DNA from: Streptoverticillium olivoreticuli subsp. olivoreticuli
GTDB taxonomy: Bacteria; Actinomycetota; Actinomycetes; Streptomycetales; Streptomycetaceae
Assembly: GCF_003391135.1 (NCBI RefSeq)
Contig: NZ_CP031455.1
Span: forward strand, 7,405,501-7,469,500
DNA length: 64,000 nt
Direction: 5' to 3'
This document shows, piece by piece, positions 25,917 through 34,643 of the stretch. A program made the translations under genes and the position numbers. Numbering within the stretch: the first letter of the stretch is position 1; each line of letters starts with the position of its first letter. Under the pieces are notes generated by a model. That model did no database searches. It had not been told where the DNA came from and saw nothing but the letters and a program-made list of their open reading frames with translations.

Positions 25917-27704
25917 TTGTCACCCTTCAGATGGTCCCGCACCGTCGCCGTCGCCCTCTGCATGGCCGCGTGCGGCACGACCGCCACCGCCACCGCGGCC
26001 GTCGCTACCACCCCGGCCACGCCCGGCGGCCGCGCCGCGGAGAAGTACTGGACGGCCGAGCGCATGGCCGCCGCCAAGCCGGCCGACGCGGGCCGCGCCG
26101 CCGCGCCCGCCTCCGCCGCCCGGGCCCGCGCCCTCGTCGGCGCCGCCCCCACCGGCACGCCCCAGGGCGCGTACGGCGACGGCATACCCATGGTCGGCAC
26201 GTTCTTCAGCAGCACCGGCCCCGACGGGCCCACCTACTGCACCGCCAGTGTGGTGCACAGCGCGGGCCGCAACCTCGTGCTCACCGCCGGGCACTGCGCC
26301 AAGTCCCTGGCGGGCGGCGGCCAGCGCATCTTCGTACCGCAGTACCGCAAGGGCCTGGACGCGACCCATCAGCCGTACGGCGTCTTCCCCGTGGACCGGG
26401 TCTTCACCGACCCGCGCTACACCAAGAACAGCAAGGGCCCGGACTCCAGCCTGGACTTCGGCTTCGCCCGGGTCCTGCCCAACACCCAGGGCGCCGCCGT
26501 GGAGGACCGCACCGGCGCCCTCCGGCTGACCCCCACGCCGCGCTGGACCAGCACCGTCACGGTCACCGGCTACCCCGGCTCGCACAACCCGGACCAGAAG
26601 GCCGTCAGCTGCACCGTGCCGACCTCGCGGCTCGCCGGCTACCGCCAGCTCCAGATGAAGTGCGGCGGCTTCTACGGCGGCACCTCCGGCAGCCCCTGGA
26701 TCACCAACTACGACGCCAAGAGCCGCACCGGCGACGTCATCGGCAACCTCGGCGGCTGGAACGGCGGCGGCAACGCCACCGGCGACGACTGGATCAGCTA
26801 CTCGCCGGTCTACGACCACGAGATCCAGGACCTCTACCAGGACGCGATCGCCGACCGCACGCCCGTGCGCGCCCCTTACCAGTCGCCCGCCGACACGGCC
26901 CGGCTGCCCGGCGCGGCGTCGACCTGGAGCCACGCGAAGTTCCTCGCCCCGGGCGACTACGACGGCGACGGCCGCGACGACCTGCTGACGGTCTGGAGCG
27001 ACGGCGAGGTCACCCTCTACCCCGGCGACGGCAAGGGCGGCTTCGGCGCGGAGAAGCAGCTGGCGAAGCCGAAGAGCTACTGGCAGCGCGCCCAGGCCGT
27101 GACCAGCGGCGACTTCAGCGGCACCGGCCGGCCCGACGTCCTGGTCCGCTGGGACACCGGCAAGGTCAGCTACTACGAGGACGTCGACCCGGCCGGGTTC
27201 GACAACAAGAAGGAGTACACCCTCGCGGCCGGCGGCTCCGCGTGGAAGGACGCCGCGCAGATCACGGTGGGCCGCTTCAACTCCACCGACAGGGCGAACG
27301 ACATGATCGTGCGCTGGGCCGACGGCAAGGTCACGCTGCACAGCGACGTGAGCCCCGCCGGCACCGGCACCGAGCGCCGCCTCGCGGACTCCGGCTCCTT
27401 CTGGCGCAACTCCACGGCCCTGGCCGCCACCTTCCCCGCGGGCCGGGACCGCTCGCAGGTCGTCGTGCGCTGGGCCGACGGCTCGCTGGGCAGCTTCGCC
27501 CTCTCCGGGAGCGGACTTACCGGCACCCGGCTCCAGGCCCCCAACCCCTCCTGGGCGTCACCCGCGATGACCGCGGGCGACTTCGGCGGCGCGGGCCGGG
27601 CCGACGGCCTCCTCGTCCGCTGGGCCGACGGCGAGACCTCGCTCTACGACGGCACCGCCGCCGACACCCTCGGCACCTGGAACCCTCTGGTCAACACCGG
27701 CTGA
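25917..27704 (+). CDS. Secreted trypsin-like serine protease with C-terminal VCBS/FG-GAP-like repeats
   Basis: 595 residues. The start TTG 25917 gives a short basic N-terminus and a hydrophobic signal region (SPFRWSRTVAVALCMAACG); GTG 25869 is the longer alternative. The catalytic triad is visible: His126 in TAGHC, Asp180 in SLDFGFA, Ser259 in GTSGSP. After residue 340 come four or five repeats of the FG-GAP/VCBS kind with D-x-D-G-x-x-D-x-L patterns (GDYDGDGRDDLLTVWSDG; GDFSGTGRPDVLVRW; GDFGGAGRADGLLVRWADG), a likely beta-propeller. It is probably an exported protease of the mycelial surface or medium. It is a single gene, convergent with the next one. Confidence 0.88.
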   Translation: MSPFRWSRTVAVALCMAACGTTATATAAVATTPATPGGRAAEKYWTAERMAAAKPADAGRAAAPASAARARALVGAAPTGTPQGAYGDGIPMVGTFFSSTGPDGPTYCTASVVHSAGRNLVLTAGHCAKSLAGGGQRIFVPQYRKGLDATHQPYGVFPVDRVFTDPRYTKNSKGPDSSLDFGFARVLPNTQGAAVEDRTGALRLTPTPRWTSTVTVTGYPGSHNPDQKAVSCTVPTSRLAGYRQLQMKCGGFYGGTSGSPWITNYDAKSRTGDVIGNLGGWNGGGNATGDDWISYSPVYDHEIQDLYQDAIADRTPVRAPYQSPADTARLPGAASTWSHAKFLAPGDYDGDGRDDLLTVWSDGEVTLYPGDGKGGFGAEKQLAKPKSYWQRAQAVTSGDFSGTGRPDVLVRWDTGKVSYYEDVDPAGFDNKKEYTLAAGGSAWKDAAQITVGRFNSTDRANDMIVRWADGKVTLHSDVSPAGTGTERRLADSGSFWRNSTALAATFPAGRDRSQVVVRWADGSLGSFALSGSGLTGTRLQAPNPSWASPAMTAGDFGGAGRADGLLVRWADGETSLYDGTAADTLGTWNPLVNTG

Positions 27705-27711
27705 CGTAGCG

Positions 27712-28701
27712 TCAGTCATGCAGGACGGCATCGACCACCAGCGCCCGGTGGTCGGTGCCCGCCAGGTCGAGGAAACGCGCCGCGCGCGGCTCGACCGCCG
27801 CACCGACCAGCACATGGTCGATCTGCGCGCCCAGCGGCGGCGCGGTCAGCGCGGGCCACGTCGGCGTCCGCGCCCGGCCCACCAGCGCGGCGCTGTCCCG
27901 CACCCCGGTGTCCAGCAGGGCGCGGAACGCCGCGTGGTCCTGCGTCGCGTTGAAGTCGCCCGCGATGACGGTCTCCGCCGCGTCCCGCCCGGCGGTCACG
28001 GCCCGCAGCCGCCCCAGCTCCGTACGCCACAGCGCCACCTGCCCGGGCACCGGCGGCATCGGGTGCGCCACCTGGAACCGCAGCGCCACCCCCGCCACGC
28101 GCACGACCGCCCGGGGCATCGCCAGCGTGCCGCGCACCTCGCCGTCCGGCTCCAGCGGGAACCTGCTGAGGATCGCCGAGCCCTCCGCCCGGCCGCCCCC
28201 CCCCACGATCCGGCGGTACGGGTAGGCCGCGCGCACCTCCGCGCCGTCGAGGGCGACCGCGCACACCTCCGGCGCGCACTCCTGCACCGACACCAGGTCC
28301 GGCTTCTCCCGGCGCAGCGCCCGGAGCAGCTCCTGCGTCGCGCCGCCGAACTCCAAGTTCGCGGTGAGAATGCGCAGTTGGGCCCGCACCGGGCCCGGTG
28401 CGGATGGGGGTGCGGCGCCGTACGGGCGGAGGAAGAGGCCGACGGCCGCGACGGTGAGCAGCCCCCAGGCGCAGCCGACGACCCAGCGCGCGCCCGCGGC
28501 CAGCAGCAGCGCAACGGCGGCGGGCACCAGCAACCACGGGAGGAACGCCAGGAGTTGGGGCACCGGTGTGATGCCGTCGGTGCCGCAGGCCCGGCACACC
28601 AGCACCGCGCTCACGGGGGCCAGCAGCAACCCCGCGCACCAGCGTGCCGAGCGCCGCCGGCCGCCCGGCGGCCGCTTTCCGGTTCCGGGGTCTTTCCGCA
28701 T
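27712..28701 (-). CDS. Endonuclease/exonuclease/phosphatase-family membrane-anchored hydrolase
   Basis: 329 residues from ATG 28701 (GTG 28740 would add 13 residues). The N-terminal third has two or three membrane helices (WCAGLLLAPVSAVLVC; LLAFLPWLLVPAAVALLLAA; GCAWGLLTVAAVGLFL). The EEP catalytic domain follows, with metal and active-site motifs LTANLEF, SVQE, GDFNAT and the terminal GTDHRALVVD. This is a Mg-dependent phosphoesterase fold facing outward; the substrate (nucleic acid, lipid or inositol phosphate) cannot be told. The start lies 149 nt from the magnesium-locus leader, on the opposite strand. Confidence 0.85.
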   Translation of the reverse strand: MRKDPGTGKRPPGGRRRSARWCAGLLLAPVSAVLVCRACGTDGITPVPQLLAFLPWLLVPAAVALLLAAGARWVVGCAWGLLTVAAVGLFLRPYGAAPPSAPGPVRAQLRILTANLEFGGATQELLRALRREKPDLVSVQECAPEVCAVALDGAEVRAAYPYRRIVGGGGRAEGSAILSRFPLEPDGEVRGTLAMPRAVVRVAGVALRFQVAHPMPPVPGQVALWRTELGRLRAVTAGRDAAETVIAGDFNATQDHAAFRALLDTGVRDSAALVGRARTPTWPALTAPPLGAQIDHVLVGAAVEPRAARFLDLAGTDHRALVVDAVLHD

Positions 28702-28850
28702 CGTCCGACCTTCGTATTCACCCGCCCGGGGCGGAACCACTTGACGTCCTATGGCAAGCTAGACGCTGAAGGTGCCGCTCCGGCCGCATTGACGCGTTTT
28801 CTGCCGCGCGGCGCCTGTGCTGTCCGTATGCGAGCGAGGAGGTGATCGGG

Positions 28851-28910
28851 ATGACCAGTCGGAGTCCCGAGGGAAGTCCTCGCTACAGTCGGTCGGCTTC
28901 TCCTCGCTGA
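28851..28910 (+). CDS. Candidate 19-residue leader peptide of the mgtA transcript
   Basis: ATG 28851 has an excellent ribosome site (GAGGAGGTGATCGGG) and encodes MTSRSPEGSPRYSRSASPR followed by TGA, 252 nt before mgtA. The peptide is Ser/Pro/Arg-rich with an SPEG element. Magnesium-transporter genes in enterobacteria use short leaders with acidic or proline-rich codons (MgtL, MgtP) to sense magnesium or proline; the analogy is mine. It may alternatively be a small protein in its own right. Confidence 0.5.
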   Translation: MTSRSPEGSPRYSRSASPR

Positions 28911-28995
28911 GCGTAGGCGCTCCGCTTCTTTCCTGTTGAGCGCAGGCGTTCCGCTCGTATTTCCCTGAGCCGACCTGCGGTTCGCGCCTTTTTCC
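28909..28995 (+). promoter_or_regulatory. Three 29-nt tandem units with conserved small hairpins in the mgtA 5' leader
   Basis: Units begin at 28909, 28938 and 28967, exactly 29 nt apart. The first two share GAGCGTAGGCGCTCCGCT and GAGCGCAGGCGTTCCGCT; each folds as GAGCG-loop-CGCTC or, with a wobble, GAGCG-loop-CGTTC. Each unit ends in a pyrimidine run (TTCTTTCC, ATTTCCC, TTTTTCC). The third unit is more divergent. The units follow directly on the leader ORF stop, a position suited to attenuation. I found no standard M-box (ykoK) riboswitch core here. Confidence 0.5.
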
Positions 28996-29162
28996 GGCGT
29001 GCCGGCCGCGCCGCTGTCGCGGGCCCTTTCCCCTTTCGGTGTTTCCGGCCTTCCTGGCTGTCGAATTCCCCATTTCCCGTGCCCCGGCGCGGCCGCGCCA
29101 TGTCGTGATGCCGCCATGCCGCGATGCCGTCGCGCCGTCGTGCCCGGAGAGAGGTTTCCGCC

Positions 29163-31916
29163 ATGACCAACACCACGCTCACCCCCCAGAAGCTCGCACC
29201 GCCGGGCCGCGGCCGCCGGGACCGCAAGGCCGCGGAGCTCGAGGCCCGCACCCGCGCGGCCGGTGACCGGCTCGCCCGCTACAGCTCCCTGCCCGGCAGC
29301 CAGGTCCTCCAGGACGTACGCGCCACCCCGCAGGGGCTGCGGCACGACGAGGCGGCCCACCGCCTGGAGCAGCACGGCGCCAACGTCGTCGCCCACGAGC
29401 GCGCGCCCCGCTGGTACACACAGCTCGCCAAGGCCTACGTCAACCCCTTCATCGCCATTCTCGTCCTGCTGGACATCGTCATGCTCTGGCAGTGGACCCA
29501 GGCCGCCGAGGACGAGCCCTTCGACCCGGGCATCGCCATCCTCGGCGCCATGGTGCTGATCAGCGGTGCGCTGCGGTTCTGGCAGGAGTACCGCTCGGGA
29601 CGTTCGGCCGCCGCGCTGAGGGCCTTGGTCACCACGACCACCGCCGTGCAGCGCCGGGACGGCCGGGGCGACCGGCCGGCCACGGTCGAGCTCCCCATGG
29701 ACCAGGTCGTCCCCGGCGACATCGTGCGCCTGGCCGCCGGTGACCTCGTACCGGCCGATCTGCGGCTGCTCACCGCCAAGGACCTCATGGTCGCCCAGGC
29801 CGCGCTGTCCGGGGAGTCGCTGCCGGTCGCCAAGGCGGACACCCGTACCCACGACTACGGGCAGAGCGTCACGACCGACCCCGTAGAGGCCGACAACCTC
29901 TGCCTCATGGGCACCACCGTCACCTCCGGCACGGCCACCGGCGTGGTCGTTGCCACCGGCTCCGACACCTACTTCGGGTCGATGGCCGGCTCCCTGGTCG
30001 GCGAGCGGCCGCAGACCAGCTTCGACACCGGCGTCCGCAAGGTCAGCTTCCTGCTGATCCGCTTCATGCTGGTCATGGTCCCCGTCGTCTTCGCGATCAA
30101 CGGCTTCACCAAGGGCGACTGGAACGAGGCGTTCATGTTCGCCCTCGCCGTCGCGGTCGGCCTCACCCCCGAGATGCTGCCGATGGTGGTCACCACCAAC
30201 CTGGCGCGGGGCGCGGTCGCCATGTCCCGCCGCAAGGTCGTCGTCAAGCGCCTCAACGCCATCCAGAACCTCGGCGCGATGGACGTGCTCTGCACGGACA
30301 AGACGGGCACGCTCACCGAGGACCGGATCGTCCTCGACCGCTACCTCGACGTGCACGGCCGGGACGACACCGAGGTCCTCGAACACGCCTACCTCAACAG
30401 CCACTTCCAGACCGGGCTGCGCAACCTCATGGACCAGGCCGTCATCGACCGCGTGCTTGAGGCCGAGGAGGTTGTCGTCGACGCACGTTTCACGATGGTC
30501 GACGAGATCCCCTTCGACTTCGCCCGCCGCCGGATGTCGGTGGTCCTGAACCGCAACAGCCTCGCCGCCACAGCCGAGGCCGGCGAGCACGCTTTTAATG
30601 AACACTGTCTGATCACCAAGGGCGCGGTCGAGGAAGTCCTCGCCCTGTGCACCCACATGACGGACCGCGGACAGCGGGTGCCGCTCACCGCCGAGCTGCG
30701 CCGGAAGGTCACCCGCACGGCGGAGGACCACAACCGGCAGGGCCTGCGCGTCCTCGCGGTGGCCACCCGTACGCTCCCCGCGGAGCGCACCGCCTACTCC
30801 GTCGCCGACGAGGCGGAGCTGACCCTGATCGGCTTCCTCGCCTTCCTCGACCCGCCGAAGGCCGACGCGGCGCGGGCCCTGATGGCCCTCGCCGACAAGG
30901 GAGTCGCCGTCAAGGTCGTCACCGGCGACAACGAGCTGGTCGCGGCCCGGGTCTGCGCCGACGTCGGCATCGACGTGGGCGAGGTCGTCACCGGCGCCCG
31001 GATCGACCGCCTCGACGACGCCGAGCTGCGCGCCCTGGTGCGCACGACCACGCTCTTCGCCAAGACCAACCCGGTGCAGAAGGCCCGGATCGTACGGGCG
31101 CTCCAGGCCGAGGGGCACACCGTCGGCTTCCTCGGCGACGGCATCAACGACGCCGCCGCGCTGCGCGACGCCGACGTCGGCATCTCCGTGGACACCGCGG
31201 TCGACATCGCCAAGGAGTCCGCGGACATCATCCTGCTGGAGAAGGACCTGATGGTCCTGGAGCAGGGCGTGGAGCAGGGCCGGACGACCTTCGGCAACAC
31301 CATCAAGTACATCAAGATGACGGCCAGCTCGAACTTCGGCAACGTCTTCTCGGTGCTGGTGGCCAGCGCGTTCATCCCCTTCCAGCCGATGCTCGCGATC
31401 CACCTGCTGGTGCAGAACCTCGCGTACGACATCTCGCAGCTGGCCACTCCGTGGGACCGGATGGACCCCGAGTACCTGCGCAAGCCGCGCACCTGGGACG
31501 CCAAGGGCATCGCCCGGTTCATGCTGTGCATCGGCCCGATCAGCTCGATCTTCGACATCACCATGTTCCTGGTGATGTGGAACGTCTTCGGCGCGAACAG
31601 CGAGGCGCACCAGACGCTCTTCCAGTCCGGCTGGTTCGTCGAGGGCCTGCTCTCCCAGACCCTCGTCGTCCACATGATCCGCACCCGCAAGATCCCCTTC
31701 ATCCAGTCCCGGGCCTCGCTGCCGGTGCTGGTCATGACCGGCCTGGTGATGGCGTTCGGCATCGTCCTGCCGTTCTCGCCGCTGGCGTCGGCGCTGTCGA
31801 TGGAGCCGCTGCCGATGAGCTACTTCCCGTGGCTGATCGGGGTCCTGCTCACCTACTGCGCGCTCACCCAGGTGGTGAAGACCTGGTACATCCGGCGGTT
31901 CAGCACCTGGCTGTGA
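29163..31916 (+). CDS. mgtA: Magnesium-translocating P-type ATPase MgtA
   Basis: 917 residues, the normal length for this P3B ATPase that imports Mg2+ when it is scarce. Visible motifs in order are LSGESLPV (actuator domain, TGES equivalent), the transmembrane segment VGLTPEMLPMVV, the phosphorylation site CTDKTGTLTED, and the hinge VTGDNELVA and GDGINDAAALRDADVGISVDTAVDIAKE. Ten membrane helices are expected. The start ATG 29163 follows GGAGAGAGG. A 250-nt leader with a short ORF and repeat structures precedes it, and mgtC follows after 45 nt, so regulation by magnesium at the mRNA level is plausible. Confidence 0.95.
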   Translation: MTNTTLTPQKLAPPGRGRRDRKAAELEARTRAAGDRLARYSSLPGSQVLQDVRATPQGLRHDEAAHRLEQHGANVVAHERAPRWYTQLAKAYVNPFIAILVLLDIVMLWQWTQAAEDEPFDPGIAILGAMVLISGALRFWQEYRSGRSAAALRALVTTTTAVQRRDGRGDRPATVELPMDQVVPGDIVRLAAGDLVPADLRLLTAKDLMVAQAALSGESLPVAKADTRTHDYGQSVTTDPVEADNLCLMGTTVTSGTATGVVVATGSDTYFGSMAGSLVGERPQTSFDTGVRKVSFLLIRFMLVMVPVVFAINGFTKGDWNEAFMFALAVAVGLTPEMLPMVVTTNLARGAVAMSRRKVVVKRLNAIQNLGAMDVLCTDKTGTLTEDRIVLDRYLDVHGRDDTEVLEHAYLNSHFQTGLRNLMDQAVIDRVLEAEEVVVDARFTMVDEIPFDFARRRMSVVLNRNSLAATAEAGEHAFNEHCLITKGAVEEVLALCTHMTDRGQRVPLTAELRRKVTRTAEDHNRQGLRVLAVATRTLPAERTAYSVADEAELTLIGFLAFLDPPKADAARALMALADKGVAVKVVTGDNELVAARVCADVGIDVGEVVTGARIDRLDDAELRALVRTTTLFAKTNPVQKARIVRALQAEGHTVGFLGDGINDAAALRDADVGISVDTAVDIAKESADIILLEKDLMVLEQGVEQGRTTFGNTIKYIKMTASSNFGNVFSVLVASAFIPFQPMLAIHLLVQNLAYDISQLATPWDRMDPEYLRKPRTWDAKGIARFMLCIGPISSIFDITMFLVMWNVFGANSEAHQTLFQSGWFVEGLLSQTLVVHMIRTRKIPFIQSRASLPVLVMTGLVMAFGIVLPFSPLASALSMEPLPMSYFPWLIGVLLTYCALTQVVKTWYIRRFSTWL

Positions 31917-31961
31917 CCGGCCGATAGGGATACGGAACGAGGACGAGGAGGAGCGTGGGGC

Positions 31962-32756
31962 ATGGTCATCGTCAATGAGTGGCACATGGCGGCCAATATC
32001 GCGGCCGGCCTGGGCTTCGGTGCGATCATCGGGCTGGAGCGCCAGTGGCGGGCGCGCATGGCCGGACTGCGGACGAACGCGCTCGTCGCGGCGGGCTCCG
32101 CCCTCTTCGTCCTGCTGTCGCAGTACGGCTTCGCGGCGGCGACGAGCACCACGGGCTACGACGGCTCCCGGGTCGCCGCCCAGATCGTCTCCGGCATCGG
32201 CTTCCTGGGCGCGGGCGTCATCATGCGCGACGGGCTGAGCGTCCGCGGCCTCAACACCGCGGCCACGCTGTGGTGTTCGGCCGCGGTCGGCGCCCTCGCC
32301 GGGACCGGGCTCTATGTGGTCGCGGCCCTGGGCACCGTGGGCGTGGTCGGCGCGAACACCCTGCTGCGCCCGCTGGCCAGGGGCCTGGACCGGGGGCCGC
32401 ACGGCGGCGCCGAAGTGGCCACCGACTACCACTTCGAGGTCGTCTGCACCGAGCCGGAGGAGGCCCACATCCGCACCCTCGTGGTGCAGGCCGTCACCCG
32501 GCCGGGCTTCCGGCTGCGCTCGGTGTACAGCAGCGACGTGGAGGCCGGGGGCAAGGTCATGGTGGCGGCCGACCTCACCACCGAGCGGCGCAACGACAGC
32601 CTGCTCGAAGAGGCCGTCAGCAGGCTCTCGTTGGAGCCCGCGGTCTCGGCCGTGCGGTGGACCGTCCTGCACGGCCCGGACGACACGGACGACGACGACT
32701 ACCCGGCCGAGCCGCGGGGCCGGCGGCGGGTGCGGGACTTCTTCACGGGGCGGTGA
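31962..32756 (+). CDS. mgtC: MgtC/SapB-family membrane protein
   Basis: 264 residues. Four to five N-terminal helices contain the family hallmark GLGFGAIIGLERQWRARMAGLRTNALV and the helix IVSGIGFLGAGVIM. An ACT-like soluble domain occupies about residues 145-245, with an acidic Asp-rich patch (DDTDDDDY) near the end. MgtC proteins modulate membrane energetics and support growth at low magnesium. The start ATG 31962 is 45 nt after mgtA, with GAGGAGGAGCG upstream, so the two genes form one operon. The soluble C-terminal domain is the long form seen in actinobacteria. Confidence 0.93.
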   Translation: MVIVNEWHMAANIAAGLGFGAIIGLERQWRARMAGLRTNALVAAGSALFVLLSQYGFAAATSTTGYDGSRVAAQIVSGIGFLGAGVIMRDGLSVRGLNTAATLWCSAAVGALAGTGLYVVAALGTVGVVGANTLLRPLARGLDRGPHGGAEVATDYHFEVVCTEPEEAHIRTLVVQAVTRPGFRLRSVYSSDVEAGGKVMVAADLTTERRNDSLLEEAVSRLSLEPAVSAVRWTVLHGPDDTDDDDYPAEPRGRRRVRDFFTGR

Positions 32757-32873
32757 ACGGTGGGGCCCGCCGCCGGCGCCGAACACCTCGGCAGCGGGCC
32801 CGGGCCCGTAAAACCCGCTCCGAGCAGGGAATTGACGTCGTATCAGGTTCGCGCGAGTGCCTCAGGCATATGG

Positions 32874-32913
32874 CAAATACATGCTATTTGTGATTCACAT
32901 CACACGCGCGTGT
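32874..32913. promoter_or_regulatory. Cluster of three overlapping palindromes including a CRP-consensus site, in a 549-nt gene-free stretch
   Basis: Three perfect palindromes abut: CAAATA-N5-TATTTG (32874-32890), TGTGA-N6-TCACA (32889-32904, exact CRP half-sites) and ACACGCGCGTGT (32902-32913). They lie in an AT-rich island between mgtC and the peptide locus, about 390-430 nt before the first M29-like gene. Streptomyces has a Crp protein that binds GTG-N8-CAC-like sites, which this fits. The remaining sequence 32757-33305 has lower GC and poor codon bias in every frame; I see no gene in it. Confidence 0.55.
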
Positions 32914-33305
32914 CATCCTTGGTTTCCCGGCATCCCCGCTCGATGACGCGTGTCGACCGCGTTGGATCATGGCCGAAAGCTCATGGGGCGGTGCGGTGCC
33001 GATTTGCCTCGGAGTCACATCCCCGCCCTCGCCCCCTTGCCGGAATTGATCCTTCGGGTCCGGGACGGAAGCGGCGCCGCAGGGCAACTCCGGACATCCG
33101 GTTCGGTGTCGGCCGGAACCGGCGGGTGCCTAACTGCTGCGAGATCTCTGCCAATCCGGATCAAGGCCGCCCAGGCGGCAATACGGACAAGTGGCGGATT
33201 AAACCCGCGCGCATTCCGGCCGTTGTGGTTGTCGATATTGCGCGGCCTTCAGGGAGTGCTGTTTTCTTGCGGTCAGGTAAGCAGCCACCTGGGGGTATGC
33301 CGGTT

Positions 33306-34376
33306 ATGGCAATCAAGATCAATCCTGCCCGGTTCAGTCAGTTCGGGCCGGCCGAAGGAAGCGTCTTCTGCTTGATCACCAATCAGGAGATGGAAAAGGA
33401 ACTCGAAATCGTCAGGGATGCCCCCTACGAGGAGTACCGGACGATAATCCTGCGCCCCGGGGACGACTTCGAGGCGATGCTCGCCGATGAAACGATTCCG
33501 CAGCAGTCGCACTCGCTGGTCATCTCCCCCTACCGATTCTTTGAGTCCCCGTCCGAGGAAGCGCTCGGGCCGCGCCGGAAACTCATGGGCATGGCGTGCA
33601 ACTCCACGCCCACCGACCTGGAGATCATCCGGCATTTCATCGGGGTGATCGAGCGCACCTCGGCCCAGGAACAGGCCGAATTCAGCGACCGTTTCTTCGA
33701 GCTGGCGGAGTCCACCGACCACCTCGTCTACGTGGACGAGCGCCACGGCACCCGCGCCGTCCTCGACCACCTCGCCGACGACCTCGTGTGGAATCAGCAG
33801 GCCGGCCCCCTCGACTGGGGCGAGCAGCAGATCGTGCCGTCGGGCGAGATCAGCGTTCTGCCGATGCAGATCGTCGAATTCGACGAGAGCCTGCACCTGC
33901 CGCTGGAAGGCGAGATCGCCCTGCGCGGATTCCCCATCCTGCACAACGGGACGCCGTCCTTCACCCGCAAGGACCAGGCCCGGCTGCAGGGGAAGCTCGC
34001 CGGCCTGGAGCACGAGGCGGTGATCGCCGAGGTGCGCAAGGGCAGCATCGCCGCACTGCGCCCGCACCGGCCCTCCGGTGCCGCGGTCGCCAGGACCTTC
34101 GAGGCGATGTTCGAGATCGACTCCCGCTACACCCTGGTCTGGGAGATCGGACACGCCCTCAACACCAGCCTGGACATCCTGCCGGGCAACCACGCCATGA
34201 ACGAGGTGTACGGAGGCGACCGGGGCTGCCTCCACTGGGGACTGGGGCTCACCCCCTTCACCCAGTACCACCTCGACATCATCTCGCCCGACACCACCGT
34301 CTACACCGAGAGCGGTGAAGTGGTGCTGGGCAACAAGGGCGGCGCTCCCGGCGTCCGGATGGCCGCCGGTCACTGA
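33306..34376 (+). CDS. M29-aminopeptidase-like protein A of the peptide locus, complete metal-ligand pattern
   Basis: 356 residues. The C-terminal half resembles the M29 metallo-aminopeptidase (AmpS/AmpT) catalytic domain. Glu181 in PSGEISV, Glu280 in VWEIGHAL, His310 in CLHWGLG and the YHLD motif (His322, Asp324), followed by TVYTESGEVVL, match the E/E/H/HxD order of the family. The N-terminal 170 residues (KELEIVRDAPYEEYRTIIL; SLVISPYRF) are weakly similar to the M29 substrate-side domain. ATG 33306 was chosen over 33297 because GGGGG lies about 10 nt away. Three identical short peptide genes follow at 57 nt. It probably acts on those peptides, as a peptidase or as a modifying enzyme on the same fold. 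This identification rests on motif reading, not on a search. Confidence 0.7.
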   Translation: MAIKINPARFSQFGPAEGSVFCLITNQEMEKELEIVRDAPYEEYRTIILRPGDDFEAMLADETIPQQSHSLVISPYRFFESPSEEALGPRRKLMGMACNSTPTDLEIIRHFIGVIERTSAQEQAEFSDRFFELAESTDHLVYVDERHGTRAVLDHLADDLVWNQQAGPLDWGEQQIVPSGEISVLPMQIVEFDESLHLPLEGEIALRGFPILHNGTPSFTRKDQARLQGKLAGLEHEAVIAEVRKGSIAALRPHRPSGAAVARTFEAMFEIDSRYTLVWEIGHALNTSLDILPGNHAMNEVYGGDRGCLHWGLGLTPFTQYHLDIISPDTTVYTESGEVVLGNKGGAPGVRMAAGH

Positions 34377-34433
34377 CCGGCCGGGCCCCGGCGCGGGGGA
34401 GCGCGAATAAAGACCAGGGGGGAGGTGACGACC

Positions 34434-34493
34434 ATGAAGAAGACCATCAAGGTGCGCAAGAACAGCAACTACCTCGGGACGCTCCTGGGCTGA
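34434..34493 (+). CDS. Putative RiPP precursor peptide, copy 1
   Basis: A 20-codon gene encoding MKKTIKVRKNSNYLGTLLG. It starts at ATG 34434 behind GGGGAGGTGACGACC, a near-perfect ribosome site. Net charge is strongly positive in the first nine residues (five Lys/Arg), followed by a neutral NSNYLGTLLG tail that lacks Cys. It has no signal peptide or membrane helix. The tail is the likelier core and the basic part a recognition leader, but this is inference. Too short for routine gene finders. Confidence 0.8.
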   Translation: MKKTIKVRKNSNYLGTLLG

Positions 34494-34538
34494 GCCCCGG
34501 TGGCCTTTCGAATTCGATGGCGAGAGGGGGTGTTCTCC

Positions 34539-34598
34539 GTGAAGAAGACCATCAAGGTCCGCAAGAACAGCAACTACCTCGGGACCCTCCTGGGCTGA
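34539..34598 (+). CDS. Putative RiPP precursor peptide, copy 2
   Basis: Starts at GTG 34539, exactly 105 nt after copy 1, behind GAGAGGGGG. The product is identical to copy 1 at all 19 positions although several codons differ silently (for example GTC for GTG at Val7 and ACC for ACG at Thr16). Silent-only divergence implies selection for the peptide sequence. Confidence 0.8.
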   Translation: MKKTIKVRKNSNYLGTLLG

Positions 34599-34643
34599 GC
34601 CCCGGGTGGCCGTCGGATTCGATCGTGAGGGGAGGTGTCCGCC

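Noticed and set aside
28741..28765. TTGACG near 28741 as the mgtA promoter
   Set aside because: No acceptable -10 hexamer at 16-19 nt spacing was found, so I do not assign it.
28749..32786. A 1345-codon minus-strand frame opposite mgtA/mgtC
   Set aside because: A shadow of the GC-rich coding strand. MgtA and MgtC on the plus strand have unmistakable motifs.
32760..33305. Extension of protein A to an upstream start at 32760
   Set aside because: The 182 extra residues have no codon bias or domain character and would run through the palindrome cluster. A start at 33306 has a usable ribosome site.
32950..33375. A 141-codon ORF upstream of protein A
   Set aside because: It starts at GTG without a ribosome site, has poor codon bias and overlaps the start of protein A in another frame.
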